Positions 16,650 through 24,894 of a DNA stretch of 32,257 nt are shown here, one piece after another. Source of the stretch: Actinokineospora bangkokensis (GTDB lineage: Bacteria > Actinomycetota > Actinomycetes > Mycobacteriales > Pseudonocardiaceae); NCBI RefSeq assembly GCF_001940455.1, contig NZ_MKQR01000011.1, forward strand, positions 378,969 through 411,225, written 5' to 3'. Position 1 is the first letter of the stretch. Every line of letters starts with the position of its first letter. The position numbers and the translations under genes were made by a program. Under the pieces are notes generated by a model, which saw nothing but the letters and a program-made list of their open reading frames with translations, searched no databases and was not told the origin of the DNA.

Positions 16650-17407
16650 CCCTGGCCGCCGACCGGGTCTCCCGCACCGCGGGCGGCCACCTCCTGCTCG
16701 ACGGGGTCACCCTCGTCTGCGCCCCCGGGTCCACCACGGGCCTGCTCGGGCCCAACGGCGCGGGCAAGTCGACCCTGCTGCGCGTGCTCGCGGGCATCCT
16801 GCCCGCCAGCTCCGGCGTGGTCACCCTCGACGGGGCGCCCGTGGCCGACGTGCCCCGCCGCGAGGTGGCCCGCCGCGTCGCCGTCGTCGAGCAGCACGCC
16901 GACACCCAGGTCGACCTGTCCGTGCTGGACGTGGTGCGCCTGGGCCGCATCCCGCACCGGCGCGCCTGGGCCGCCCCCACTGCCGACGACGAGGCCGCCG
17001 TCCGCTCCGCAGTCGAGGCGACCGGCCTGGCCGACCGGGTGCACCAGTCCTGGCACACCCTCTCCGGCGGCGAGCGCCAGCGGGTGCAGCTGGCCCGCGC
17101 CCTGGCCCAGCGGCCGCGCGAGCTGCTGCTCGACGAACCCACCAACCACCTCGACATCGCCCACCAGCTCGACCTGCTCGCCCTGGTCGCCGCGCTCCCG
17201 CTGACCGCGGTGCTCGCCCTGCACGACCTCAACCTGGCCGCGGTGTTCTGCGACCACCTGGTCGTCCTGCGCGGCGGTGCCGTGGTGGCCGCGGGGCCGC
17301 CGCCGGAGGTGTTGACCGAGGAGCTGATCGCGGACGTCTACGGGGTGCGGGCCGTGGTGGCGGCGGTCGACGGGCACCCGCACGTGCGCTTCCTGCCCCC
17401 GGCGTGA
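16646..17407 (+). CDS. btuD: corrinoid ABC importer, ATP-binding protein (BtuD-type)
   Basis: A 253-residue ABC ATPase. Walker A is GPNGAGKST (about 35-43), the Q-loop region reads [18 protein letters not shown], the ABC signature is LSGGERQRV (about 139), Walker B is [11 protein letters not shown] (about 160), and the H-loop is LALHDLNLA. This arrangement is that of the iron-siderophore/B12 importer class. The ATG at 16646 overlaps the permease stop (ATGA). It energises the permease encoded just before it, completing a riboswitch-controlled three-gene importer. Confidence 0.92.
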   Translation: MTLAADRVSRTAGGHLLLDGVTLVCAPGSTTGLLGPNGAGKSTLLRVLAGILPASSGVVTLDGAPVADVPRREVARRVAVVEQHADTQVDLSVLDVVRLGRIPHRRAWAAPTADDEAAVRSAVEATGLADRVHQSWHTLSGGERQRVQLARALAQRPRELLLDEPTNHLDIAHQLDLLALVAALPLTAVLALHDLNLAAVFCDHLVVLRGGAVVAAGPPPEVLTEELIADVYGVRAVVAAVDGHPHVRFLPPA

Positions 17408-17477
17408 GTCCTGTTCCAGCGCAGGCCCAGGTGTCGAGCGCCCAGCCGGGAGCGGGTCCGCGTGGGAGCATCCAGGG

Positions 17478-17972
17478 GTGGTCGACATCGAGGTCGTGCT
17501 GGGCGACATCACCGAGCAGGACGTGGACGCCCTCGCGACGGCGGCCAACGAGTCCCTGATGGGCGGTGGCGGGGTGGACGGCGCCGTGCACCGCGCCGCC
17601 GGGCCCCGGTTGGCCAGGGCCGGGGCCCAGCTGGCGCCCTGCCCGCCCGGGGAGGCCGTGGCCACCCCCGCGTTCGACCTGCCGGTGGGGCACGTCATCC
17701 ACACCGTCGGGCCGGTCTGGCAGGGCGGCGGGCACGGCGAGGCCGACCTGCTCGCCTCCTGCTAACGGCGCACCCTGGCGGTCGCGGACGACCTCGGGGC
17801 CCGCTCGGTGGCCATCCCCGCCATCGCGACGGGCGTCTACGGCTACCCGGCCGACCAGGCCGCCCGGATCGCCGTCGACACTATCAGGTCCACCGCCACG
17901 CGGGTCGAGCGGGTGCTGCTCGTCGCCTTCGACGAGGCGGCGGCGGGGCACCTGCGAGCGGCGCTGGGCTGA
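17478..17972 (+). pseudogene. macrodomain (ADP-ribose-binding) gene broken by one nonsense codon
   Basis: The frame from GTG 17478 encodes a macrodomain: [44 protein letters not shown] and, downstream, SVAIPAIATGVYGYPADQAA. These are the loops that bind ADP-ribose and carry out deacetylation of O-acetyl-ADP-ribose or de-ADP-ribosylation in the YmdB/MacroD class. A TAA at 17763-17765 interrupts the frame after ASC. The next codons (RRTLAVADDLG) continue in the same frame to a TGA at 17970-17972. Related proteins usually have Tyr at this place (CYR), so one TAC-to-TAA change explains the break. The intact protein would have about 164 residues, the normal size. As it stands, the product stops at 95 residues and lacks the second phosphate-binding loop. 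Confidence 0.85.
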
Positions 17973-19115
17973 TCAACCGGCCAGCACGTGCTCGACGAAG
18001 CGCGCCGCGATCAGGTGGTGGGTCTCGGCGTCGGGGTGCAGCCGGTCGGGCAGGGGGTGCGCCTCGGCGTCGTCCGGGCCGTAGAGCAGCAGGCCGTCGA
18101 CGTAGGACAGGTTCGGGTCCGCCGCTGACCGCTGCCGCACGACGGCGGCCAGGTCCTCCCTCATCACCCGCAGGGTGAGGCGACCGGCGCGCACCTCGGC
18201 GGGGTCGCCGGTCGCGCGGAACAGCACGGCGCCGTCGACGAACTCCGGCACGCCGGGCCCGGGGGTGTCCTCGTGGATCGGGCAGTGCAGGGCGGAGACC
18301 ACCACGACCGGGGTCGTCGGGTGCCCCTCGCGCAGGGTGTCGAGGAAGCCGTGCACCGCAGGGGCGAACGCCCGGCGGCGCATGAGGTCGGCGTTGGCGA
18401 TGTTGATGCCGAGCTTGAGGGTGATCAGGTCGGCGGGGGTGTCGCGCATGGCCCGCGCGGTGAACGGGTCGAGCAGGGCGCTGCCGCTGAACCCCAGGTT
18501 GACCAGGTCGAGGCCCGCGCGCGCGGCGGCCAGCGCGGGCCAGGTGCGGGTGGGGCTGGTGGCGTTGGTGCCGTGGCTGATCGAACTGCCGTGGTGCAAC
18601 CACGTCCGCCGCTCGCGGGGGGCTTCGCGCACGGGGGCATCCGCGCGCAGGGCGACGATGACGGTGGTTTCGTTGTGCGGCAACCACAGTTCGACCCGCT
18701 TGCGCCCCGCGGGCAGCCCGTCGAACCGGATGGTGCCTGCCTCGCCGGGGATGGTGCGGCGCTCACCGGTCACCATGTCGATCGACAGGACGTTGCCGCC
18801 CGAGACGGATCGCTGCGCGACCAACTGGCCGTCGACGACGAGGTCGTAGACGCCGTCCGGCCGCGGCGGCGCACCGACGTAGGCCATGACCGTGCGCAAC
18901 GCCTCCAGTTCCAGGGCGGTGGCCTCGGTGTCGAAGACCAACCGCACACCGGAGGGCTGCGACTCCGCCATGCGCAACTGCTCGTCGTCGACCTGCTCGC
19001 GCGCCCGGGCGGGCAGGCGGTGCGGCAGCAGCCCGCGCTCCGTCCACTCCAGATCGAGGGCTCCTCGCACGAGCCCGGCGGAGATCGTCTGCTCGGTCAG
19101 CGTCGGTTGGTCCAC
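17973..19115 (-). CDS. SGNH/GDSL-family hydrolase with N-terminal beta domain
   Basis: A 380-residue, apparently cytoplasmic protein. Residues 1-165 look like a beta-sandwich carbohydrate-esterase accessory domain (VRLVFDTEATALELEALR, RKRVELWLPHNET). The catalytic part has block I GSSISHG with probable nucleophile Ser178, block II NLGFSGSALLDP with Gly and the SGS turn, block III LKLGINIAN with the conserved Asn, and block V DRLHPDAETH giving the Asp-x-x-His pair. This is the layout of SGNH esterases acting on acetylated sugars or lipids; the substrate is not known. GTG 19115 was chosen because AGGGTGG precedes it on this strand and the longer frame to 19247 is Pro/Ala-rich and non-conserved in look. 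Its stop codon abuts the broken macrodomain gene, tail to tail. Confidence 0.85.
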   Translation of the reverse strand: MDQPTLTEQTISAGLVRGALDLEWTERGLLPHRLPARAREQVDDEQLRMAESQPSGVRLVFDTEATALELEALRTVMAYVGAPPRPDGVYDLVVDGQLVAQRSVSGGNVLSIDMVTGERRTIPGEAGTIRFDGLPAGRKRVELWLPHNETTVIVALRADAPVREAPRERRTWLHHGSSISHGTNATSPTRTWPALAAARAGLDLVNLGFSGSALLDPFTARAMRDTPADLITLKLGINIANADLMRRRAFAPAVHGFLDTLREGHPTTPVVVVSALHCPIHEDTPGPGVPEFVDGAVLFRATGDPAEVRAGRLTLRVMREDLAAVVRQRSAADPNLSYVDGLLLYGPDDAEAHPLPDRLHPDAETHHLIAARFVEHVLAG

Positions 19116-19249
19116 GCCACCACCCTGCCACCCCCGTTCGTGGACGGCGCCTGGCACTCGACTGGCCGGGGTGGGCAGCTGCTGCTGTGATGGGGCGGGC
19201 GTCGACGGCCCGAGCGGGCTCGGCGCGGGCGCAGCCAGGGGGGACATCG

Positions 19250-20089
19250 GTGGGTGGGCTCGGCTTCCTCGCGGCGGTGGTGTCCGCCGCGCTCTCCAGC
19301 GCCGCCACCCTCGTCCAAGCGCGGGGCGCCCGGGGTGGGCGGGCGGCGGGCGCGCTGGTGTACGCGGCCGGGCTGACCCTCGACCTGCTCGGCTGGGTGA
19401 TGTCGGCGGTCGCCCTGCGCTACCTGCCCGTCTTCGCCGTCCAGTCCATCACCGCGAGCCAGGTCGCGCTGACCGTCGTGGGCGCCCACCTGCTCGGCAC
19501 CACCCGCGCCCGCCCGGGGCACCTCGTCGCCGCCCTGCTCAGCGCCGCCGCCCTGGGCGTGCTCGCCGCGGGCGGGCAGACCGGGGGCTCCGCCGCTGCC
19601 CCGGACGTGGTCGACTACGTCATCGTCGTCGGCGGTGCCGCCCTGCTCGTGGCCACCCCCTTCGCCCTGCGCCCCCGAGGCGCCCTGGCCCGCGCCACCA
19701 TCGCGGGCCTCGCCTTCGGCGGCGTCCCCGTCGCCGTCCGCGCCCTCCACGAACGGCCCGCGGGCATCGCGGACCTGCTCCACCAACCCGCCGCGTACGC
19801 CATCCCCGTCCTGGCGGGCTTGGGCGCGGTGATGTTCGCCCTGGCCCTGCGCCGCGGCAGTCCCGGCTCCGTGGCCGCCGTCGTCGTCGGCATCGAGGTC
19901 CTGGCCCCCGGCCTGCTCGGCATGGCCCTCCTGGGCGACACCCTCCGCCCCGGCTGGGCACTGCCCACCGCCCTCGCCGCCGCGGTCGCCCTCACGACCC
20001 TCGTTGTCCTCGGCCGCGCCCAGGACAACGCCAACAAGCGCGACCACCCTCCACTCGGCCTGGTGGAGCAGCACCCCACCACGCCTTAA
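19250..20089 (+). CDS. DMT/EamA-like multi-pass membrane protein
   Basis: A 279-residue protein with about nine hydrophobic segments arranged in two similar halves (GFLAAVVSAALSSAATLVQ ... VFAVQSITASQVALTVVGAH; SPGSVAAVVVGIEVLAPGLL ... LAAAVALTTLVVLG). This is the pattern of small-molecule exporters of the drug/metabolite transporter superfamily, in particular actinobacterial proteins noted only as DMT family or hypothetical. The start is GTG 19250, preceded by AGGGGGGA at a five-base spacing; upstream codons are charged and unlike a membrane protein start. The C-terminal 20 residues are hydrophilic. Substrate unknown. It is divergent from the SGNH hydrolase, with a 134-base shared upstream region. 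Confidence 0.78.
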   Translation: MGGLGFLAAVVSAALSSAATLVQARGARGGRAAGALVYAAGLTLDLLGWVMSAVALRYLPVFAVQSITASQVALTVVGAHLLGTTRARPGHLVAALLSAAALGVLAAGGQTGGSAAAPDVVDYVIVVGGAALLVATPFALRPRGALARATIAGLAFGGVPVAVRALHERPAGIADLLHQPAAYAIPVLAGLGAVMFALALRRGSPGSVAAVVVGIEVLAPGLLGMALLGDTLRPGWALPTALAAAVALTTLVVLGRAQDNANKRDHPPLGLVEQHPTTP

Positions 20090-20159
20090 ACATCATCGCC
20101 GCGAACAAGCCATCTTCACCTTGCCGGACCACCGCGAACGCACACCCGTCCCAGACCCC

Positions 20160-20196
20160 TTGTCATAGTCAGTTGATCGGTATATACATATGATGT
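20160..20196 (+). promoter_or_regulatory. near-consensus promoter with dyads, upstream of the PadR regulator
   Basis: TTGTCA at 20160-20165, a 17-base spacer, and TATACA at 20183-20188 make the best sigma-70-type promoter in the window. GTATATAC (20180-20187) and ACAT-atg-ATGT (20186-20196) are palindromes on the -10 region, a likely PadR autoregulation site (inference). The GTG start follows the -10 by six bases. Confidence 0.65.
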
Positions 20197-20533
20197 GAGC
20201 GACGGGGCCATGCGGGAACCGACCTTCCTGATCCTGACGGCGTTGGCCGATGGGGAGCAGCACGGGTACGGGATCCTGCGCGAGGTGGAGGCCATCTCCG
20301 GGGGGCAGGTGGCGTTGCGGGCCGGGACGCTCTACGCCGCGCTGGAGCGATTGGCGGGCAGCGGGTGGGTGGCTGTCGCGCGGGAGGAGGTGGTGGAGGG
20401 GCGGTTGCGCCGCTACTACCGGTTGACCGATGACGGGGCCACCCGGTTGCAGGCCGAGGTGGACAGGATGCGGGCGCACACGCGCGCCGCGGAAAGCAGG
20501 TTGCGGTTGCGACAGGCGGGGGGCTTCGCATGA
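20195..20533 (+). CDS. PadR-family transcriptional repressor
   Basis: A 112-residue winged-helix protein. EPTFLILTALADGEQHGYGI is the classical PadR N-terminal helix segment, followed by LRAGTLYAALERLAGSGWV (recognition helix) and the wing RRYYRLTDDGATRL. The C-terminal helix LQAEVDRMRAHTRAAESRLR serves for dimerisation. PadR proteins repress neighbouring membrane-protein or efflux genes and are released by small molecules or, in this subclass, unknown signals. The GTG at 20195 fits a leaderless mRNA; ATG 20210 (MREPTFLIL) is an alternative with no better ribosome site. It overlaps the next gene by ATGA, forming a regulator/membrane-protein pair common in actinomycetes. Confidence 0.92.
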   Translation: MSDGAMREPTFLILTALADGEQHGYGILREVEAISGGQVALRAGTLYAALERLAGSGWVAVAREEVVEGRLRRYYRLTDDGATRLQAEVDRMRAHTRAAESRLRLRQAGGFA

Positions 20534-21444
20534 GCGGCGCGGAGCGGCGTTACCGGCGGTTGTTGGCCCTCTACCCGAGGGACCACCGCGAGCACCGGGG
20601 GGAGGAGATGCTGGGCGTCCTCCTGGAGGGCGGGGAGCCGGGGTGGCGGGACTACGCCGACCTGGTGGCGGGCGCGCTGCGGTTGCACCTGCGGCGGGTC
20701 TTCGCGCTCGACGGGGGTGTCGACCCGCGGGACGTGCTGGCGGTGGTGAGCCTGCTGGGGCCGATCGCGGTGCTGGTGGGCGCCACCAGCGCGCTGCGCG
20801 AGGTCGCGTGGTGGGTCAAGGTGGGCTCGTTCTGGCAGATGCCGTGGTCCGAGCAGGTCCCGGACGCGCCGGTGTGGGCGATCTGGGCGATCACCGCGGT
20901 GCTCGCGCTCTGCGGGCTCCGGCGCTCGGCGGCTGTCGGCGCCTGGGTTGCCTGCGCCGCCTACGCCTGGCTGCCCACCGTGAGCCCCACCTGGCCCATC
21001 GCGATCAACGGCGGGATCGTCCTCTTGGGACTCTTCGCGGCCGCCGCGCTCACGTGGTCGGCCGGGCCCCGGCGCGGTCGGGAACTCGTGGGCGGGGCGG
21101 CGGTGCCGCTGTTCACCGCCGCCGTGGGCGTGGCCGTGTCGATCGAGGTCCTCACCTCCGGCCCGCGGTGGGTGGCGTTCGCGGAGCTGGGTGTCCTCGC
21201 CCTGGGCGCGTTCCTGGCGTGCGGGGTGCGGTCGCGGGTGGGGCGGCGGGCGGCGCTGGTGGTGGTCGTCCCCGTGCTGGTCGGTCTGCTGACCTGGGTG
21301 CTCATGCACTTCATCGGGCGCATCCCCGAGGTGTTGCAGGTCGCCATCCCGGTCGCGCTCCCGTTGGCCGTGCTGCTGGTCCTCGGGGCGCTGCCCCGCG
21401 GGCGCAGGCGGCTGCCGGGCACGCCGTCCCGACCCGGGGCTTGA
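20530..21444 (+). CDS. PadR-linked multi-pass membrane protein
   Basis: A 304-residue protein. The first 55 residues are cytoplasmic and carry RYRRLLALYPRDHREHRGEEML, the short motif that begins many actinobacterial membrane proteins encoded next to PadR regulators. About seven or eight hydrophobic helices follow (DVLAVVSLLGPIAVLVGA, WAIWAITAVLALCGL, GGIVLLGLFAAAALTW and others), and the end is basic. No transporter or enzyme motif is seen, so the role is unknown; these partners are thought to sense or respond at the membrane. Translation is coupled to padR by an ATGA overlap. The end lies just before a MerR-type promoter for the following gene. Confidence 0.8.
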   Translation: MSGAERRYRRLLALYPRDHREHRGEEMLGVLLEGGEPGWRDYADLVAGALRLHLRRVFALDGGVDPRDVLAVVSLLGPIAVLVGATSALREVAWWVKVGSFWQMPWSEQVPDAPVWAIWAITAVLALCGLRRSAAVGAWVACAAYAWLPTVSPTWPIAINGGIVLLGLFAAAALTWSAGPRRGRELVGGAAVPLFTAAVGVAVSIEVLTSGPRWVAFAELGVLALGAFLACGVRSRVGRRAALVVVVPVLVGLLTWVLMHFIGRIPEVLQVAIPVALPLAVLLVLGALPRGRRRLPGTPSRPGA

Positions 21445-21471
21445 CCTCCAGCCCACTGGAGGTACGACGGT
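21441..21471 (+). promoter_or_regulatory. MerR-family type promoter/operator (19-base spacer)
   Basis: TTGACC (21441-21446) and GACGGT (21466-21471) are 19 bases apart, the over-long spacing typical of promoters twisted open by MerR-family activators. The spacer holds the perfect dyad ACCTCCAG-ccca-CTGGAGGT (21444-21463), close in form to SoxR and other MerR-class sites. No MerR gene is present in the window, so the regulator would act from elsewhere. Confidence 0.7.
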
Positions 21472-21478
21472 GGTCGGC

Positions 21479-22564
21479 ATGGACCACACGTGGGTGACGG
21501 AGCAGTTGGCGCGGATTGACCCGGACGCGGTGGCCGAGGTCGTCGCCGAGGCGTCGGTGGTGGGGCTGGGGGTGAGCACGCGGGAGGCCCGCGAACCGTT
21601 CCAGGTAGCCGTGGACATCACGCGCGGCCTGGTGGAGCGGGGCTTCCGCGTGCTCGCGTTCCTGGACAACCCCCGCGTCGTCGACCGGTACGACCGGTAC
21701 GCCGCCGGGGAGGACGTCGACCTCATGGCCGCGCTGGGGCAGGCGTGGGGGCCGTGGCGCACGCGTGAGGTCGTCGAGGCGCTGGCCTGGGTGCGCGGGT
21801 GGAACGCCCGGCACCCCGGCGACCGCGTGCGCGTGATCGGGGTGGGCCCGTCCCGGGCGCTGCCCGGTGACTACGACCGGGTGCTGGACGCGGCGGGCGC
21901 GCCGCCGCGGGTCGTGGAGCTGTTCGGGGTGATCCGCACGGCCCACGACGCAGGCGAGCACGTCCTGCGGGCCAGCGGCACCCACCCGGGGACGCCTTTC
22001 GTCGAGCTGGCGCGGGAGGCGCAGCGGCTGCTGGGCCCGCTCGACCCGACCACCGACGCGCTGGTGGCGGGCATCGTCGAGCACCACGCGAACGCCATCG
22101 GGGTCGGCTACGACGCCGAGGCCGAGGAGCGCGCGGCGGCGAACCGGCTCCTCACCGCCGCCGACCAGGGCGTGGTCCTCTGGGAGGGCAGCGCGCACGT
22201 CGCGGCGACCGGGCACATGGCCGGGGGGCACCTGCGGCGCGCGCTGTCGACCGGGTACGCCGCCGTGCACATCACCTTCGGCACCGGGCACCTGCGCGGC
22301 TTCGACGTCCCCGCGCCCGCGGCCGGGTCGCTGGAGGACGTGCTGCTGCGCGCGGGCGGCCCACGCACCCTCGTCCCCGCCGCCGACACCCCGGACGGGC
22401 CGCTGCGCACGCGCCTGATCGCCGGGGTCTACGAACCCGCCAAGGACGCGGGGGCCTACCACCGCCTGCCGTCGCTGCGGGCGGCCTTCGACGCGGTCGT
22501 GTTCCTCCCGGAGGTGACGCCTGTGCGCCCGCTCCCTGTCGCCGTGGCGCCCACCGGGCTATAA
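21479..22564 (+). CDS. erythromycin esterase-like protein with altered active site
   Basis: A 361-residue protein with the erythromycin-esterase/succinoglycan-biosynthesis fold pattern: VVGLGVSTREAREPFQ, ITRGLVERGFRVLAFLDN, WRTREVVEALAWVRGWN, RVRVIGVG and VVLWEGSAHVAATGHMAGGHLR. Active family members have G-E-x-T-H-G near the first motif, where Glu and His serve catalysis; here these positions are Val32 and Arg35. The later His-containing segment is WEGSAHVA rather than WAHNGHVA. The protein may therefore bind but not hydrolyse its ligand, or do other chemistry. I chose ATG 21479 because the MerR-type -10 ends seven bases before it. GTG 21470 has GGAGG upstream but lies inside the predicted -10 element, and its GGAGG is part of the operator dyad. 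Confidence 0.75.
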   Translation: MDHTWVTEQLARIDPDAVAEVVAEASVVGLGVSTREAREPFQVAVDITRGLVERGFRVLAFLDNPRVVDRYDRYAAGEDVDLMAALGQAWGPWRTREVVEALAWVRGWNARHPGDRVRVIGVGPSRALPGDYDRVLDAAGAPPRVVELFGVIRTAHDAGEHVLRASGTHPGTPFVELAREAQRLLGPLDPTTDALVAGIVEHHANAIGVGYDAEAEERAAANRLLTAADQGVVLWEGSAHVAATGHMAGGHLRRALSTGYAAVHITFGTGHLRGFDVPAPAAGSLEDVLLRAGGPRTLVPAADTPDGPLRTRLIAGVYEPAKDAGAYHRLPSLRAAFDAVVFLPEVTPVRPLPVAVAPTGL

Positions 22565-22595
22565 ACGGGGGCTGAGCCGCAGCAGGAGGTGCCCG

Positions 22596-23378
22596 GTGGG
22601 CGACGTTCGGGTCGAGGTCGACGGGACGACCACGACGATCTGGTTGGACCGGCCGGAGCGGCGCAACGCCGTGGACCGGGTGGTGGCGGGGCGGTTGCGG
22701 GAGGCCTTCGAGGCGTTCGAGGCCGACCCTGGGCAGAAGGTCGCCGTGCTGGCCGGGGCGGGCGGCACGTTCTGCGCGGGCGCCGACCTCACCGCGGTGG
22801 CCGACCCCGAGCGGCGCAACGAGCTCGACCCCACCGGGGGTGGCGCGGGGCCGATGGGGCCCACGCGGATGGCGCTGTCCAAGCCGTTGATCGCGGCCGT
22901 GGCCGGGCACGCGGTGGCGGGCGGGTTGGAGCTGGCGCTGCTGGCCGACCTGCGGGTGGTCGAGCGCGACGCGGTGCTGGGGGTGTTCTGCAGGCGCTGG
23001 GGCGTGCCGCTGATCGACGGCGGCACCGCGCGGCTGCCGCGGGTGGTGGGCCTCGGGCGGGCGCTCGACCTGATCATGACGGGCAGGCCGGTCGGCGCCG
23101 AGGAGGCGCTGGCGATGGGCCTGGCGAACCGGGTGGTGGAGCCGGGCACGGCCGTCGCGGCGGCGCAGAAGTTGGCCGCGCAGCTGGCGGCGTTCCCGTT
23201 CGAGTGCCTGCTCGCCGACCGCGCCAGCACCTACGCCGGGCTCGACCTGCCGCTGGCCGAGGCGCTGCGGGCCGAGGGCGTCGCAGGCGTGCCGGTCGTG
23301 GCGGCGGAGGGCGCGGCGGGCGCGGCCCGGTTCGCGGCGGGCGCGGGCAGGCACGGCAGCTTCGAGGGGCAGGCGTGA
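22596..23378 (+). CDS. enoyl-CoA hydratase/isomerase (crotonase family)
   Basis: A 260-residue crotonase-fold enzyme acting on CoA thioesters. The oxyanion-hole segments are GTFCAGADLTAV and AVAGHAVAGGLELALLADLRV. The active-site region reads FCRRWGVPLIDGGTARLPR, the form of an actinobacterial subfamily in which the first of the two classical Glu residues is not in the usual FGxPE context, so it may be an isomerase or hydratase with a different residue set. The GTG at 22596 has AGGAGGT five bases upstream. A GTGA overlap couples it to the acyl-CoA synthetase that follows, suggesting that both act on the same acid. The specific substrate is unknown. Confidence 0.9.
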   Translation: MGDVRVEVDGTTTTIWLDRPERRNAVDRVVAGRLREAFEAFEADPGQKVAVLAGAGGTFCAGADLTAVADPERRNELDPTGGGAGPMGPTRMALSKPLIAAVAGHAVAGGLELALLADLRVVERDAVLGVFCRRWGVPLIDGGTARLPRVVGLGRALDLIMTGRPVGAEEALAMGLANRVVEPGTAVAAAQKLAAQLAAFPFECLLADRASTYAGLDLPLAEALRAEGVAGVPVVAAEGAAGAARFAAGAGRHGSFEGQA

Positions 23379-24886
23379 GCCCGACCACCAGGGACCTCCT
23401 CGTCCGCGGCGCTCGCCAGCACGGCGACCGGGTGGCGGTGGTGTTCGGCGACGAGCAGCTGACCTTCCGGGAGGTCGACGAGCTGGGCAACCGGCTCGCG
23501 CACGCCCTGCTCGGGCTGGGCGCCGGGCGCGGCAGCCGGGTCGCGCTGCTGGCGGGCAACGGCCTGCTCAGCGCCCCGCTCGACTTCGCCTGCATGAAGA
23601 CCAGCGTCAACCGGGTGCCGCTCAACCCCCGGCTGTCGGTGGCCGAGCACGTCCGCATGGTCACCGAGACCGGGTGCGACCTGCTGCTGCACGGCCCCGG
23701 CCTGGACGAGCACACCGCCGCGCTCGCGCGGCGGCTGCCGGGGGTGCGGTTCGTGCCCGTGGCGACCGAGCTGGTGGCGCTGGCCCAGGGCGCGCCCGCG
23801 ACGCTGCCCGAGGTGCGGGTCGCGCCGGACGACGTGATCCTGAGCCTGTTCACCTCGGGCACCACCGGCACCCTCAAGGCCGCCCAGCACACCCAGGCCA
23901 GCTTCGCCGCGGTCGCGCGCAACGTGCTGCTGAACCTGTTCCCGGCGACGCCGGAGGACGGGATGCTGCACGCCGCCAGCCTCAACCACGCGAGCGGGGC
24001 GTACCTGCTGCCGCTGTGGCTGCGGGGCGCGCGGTCGATCGTGCTGCCGGGCTTCGTCCCCGGGGAGTTCCTGGCGGCGATCGCCCGGTACCGGCCCACG
24101 GCGGTGAACGTGGTGCCGACGATGCTCCAGGCGCTGCTCGACCACCCGGACTTCGCGACCGCCGACGTGTCCTCGCTGCGGCGGGTGATCTACGGGGCCT
24201 CGCCCATGCCGCGCCGGACGATCCAGCGGGCGGTGGCGGCGTGGGGGCGCGAGCGGTTCTGGCAGTTCTACGGCCAGACCGAGGTGCCGCTGTGCATCGC
24301 GGTGCTGCGGCCGGAGGACCACGTCGAGGGCAGGCTGGGCTCGTGCGGGCAGGTGGCCGCGGACGTCGACCTGCGGCTGGTGGATGCCGACGGCGACGAC
24401 GTGGCGCCGGGCGAGCCGGGTGAGGTCGTGGTGCGCGGCCCGTCCGCCGCGATCGGGTACCTCGACGCCCCCGAGCTGACCGCGGCGGGGTTCCGCGACG
24501 GGTGGGTGCACACCCGCGACGTGGGGGTGCTCGACGAGGACGGCTTCCTGCACCTGCGCGACCGCACCTCGGACATGATCATCTCCGGCGGCTACAACGT
24601 CTACCCGCGCGAGGTGGAGGACGCCCTGCTCGACCACCCCGCGGTCCGGGAGGCGGCCGTGGTCGGCACGCCGGACGAGCACTGGGTGGAGGCGGTGACG
24701 GCCGTCGTGGTGGTGGCACCCGGGGTCGCCGCCGACGACGACCTGCGGGCGGAACTGGTGGCGCACGTGGCCGAGCGGATCGCCTCGTACAAGAAGCCGA
24801 GGGTGGTGCACTTCCGCGACGCGATCCCCAAGACGACGATCGGCAAGCTCGACCGCCGCGCGCTCCGGGCGCAGTTGGGGGTGTGA
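23375..24886 (+). CDS. acyl-CoA synthetase/AMP-dependent ligase
   Basis: A 503-residue adenylate-forming enzyme that should activate a carboxylic acid to its CoA ester. Motifs are the P-loop LFTSGTTGTLKAAQHT (about 160-175), YGQTEVP, the hinge Asp in HTRDVGVL, DRTSDMIISGGYNVYPREVE, and the catalytic Lys in PKTTIGKLDRR near the end. This is the short acyl-CoA ligase type (cyclohexanecarboxylate, long-chain or aryl acids are known substrates in relatives), not a FAAL. The frame can be extended upstream inside the hydratase gene, but that part is an overlapping shadow; the GTG at 23375 overlapping the hydratase stop is the natural start. Together the pair looks like a small acid-degradation unit. 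Confidence 0.9.
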   Translation: MSPTTRDLLVRGARQHGDRVAVVFGDEQLTFREVDELGNRLAHALLGLGAGRGSRVALLAGNGLLSAPLDFACMKTSVNRVPLNPRLSVAEHVRMVTETGCDLLLHGPGLDEHTAALARRLPGVRFVPVATELVALAQGAPATLPEVRVAPDDVILSLFTSGTTGTLKAAQHTQASFAAVARNVLLNLFPATPEDGMLHAASLNHASGAYLLPLWLRGARSIVLPGFVPGEFLAAIARYRPTAVNVVPTMLQALLDHPDFATADVSSLRRVIYGASPMPRRTIQRAVAAWGRERFWQFYGQTEVPLCIAVLRPEDHVEGRLGSCGQVAADVDLRLVDADGDDVAPGEPGEVVVRGPSAAIGYLDAPELTAAGFRDGWVHTRDVGVLDEDGFLHLRDRTSDMIISGGYNVYPREVEDALLDHPAVREAAVVGTPDEHWVEAVTAVVVVAPGVAADDDLRAELVAHVAERIASYKKPRVVHFRDAIPKTTIGKLDRRALRAQLGV

Positions 24887-24894
24887 CGCGTTCT

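Noticed and set aside
17408..17477. Gap before the macrodomain gene checked for a promoter or terminator
   Set aside because: No stable hairpin or credible -35/-10 pair was found in these 70 bases.
22589..23374. Upstream extension of the acyl-CoA synthetase
   Set aside because: It is the shadow frame of the enoyl-CoA hydratase gene and shows no domain; the ligase is complete from 23375.
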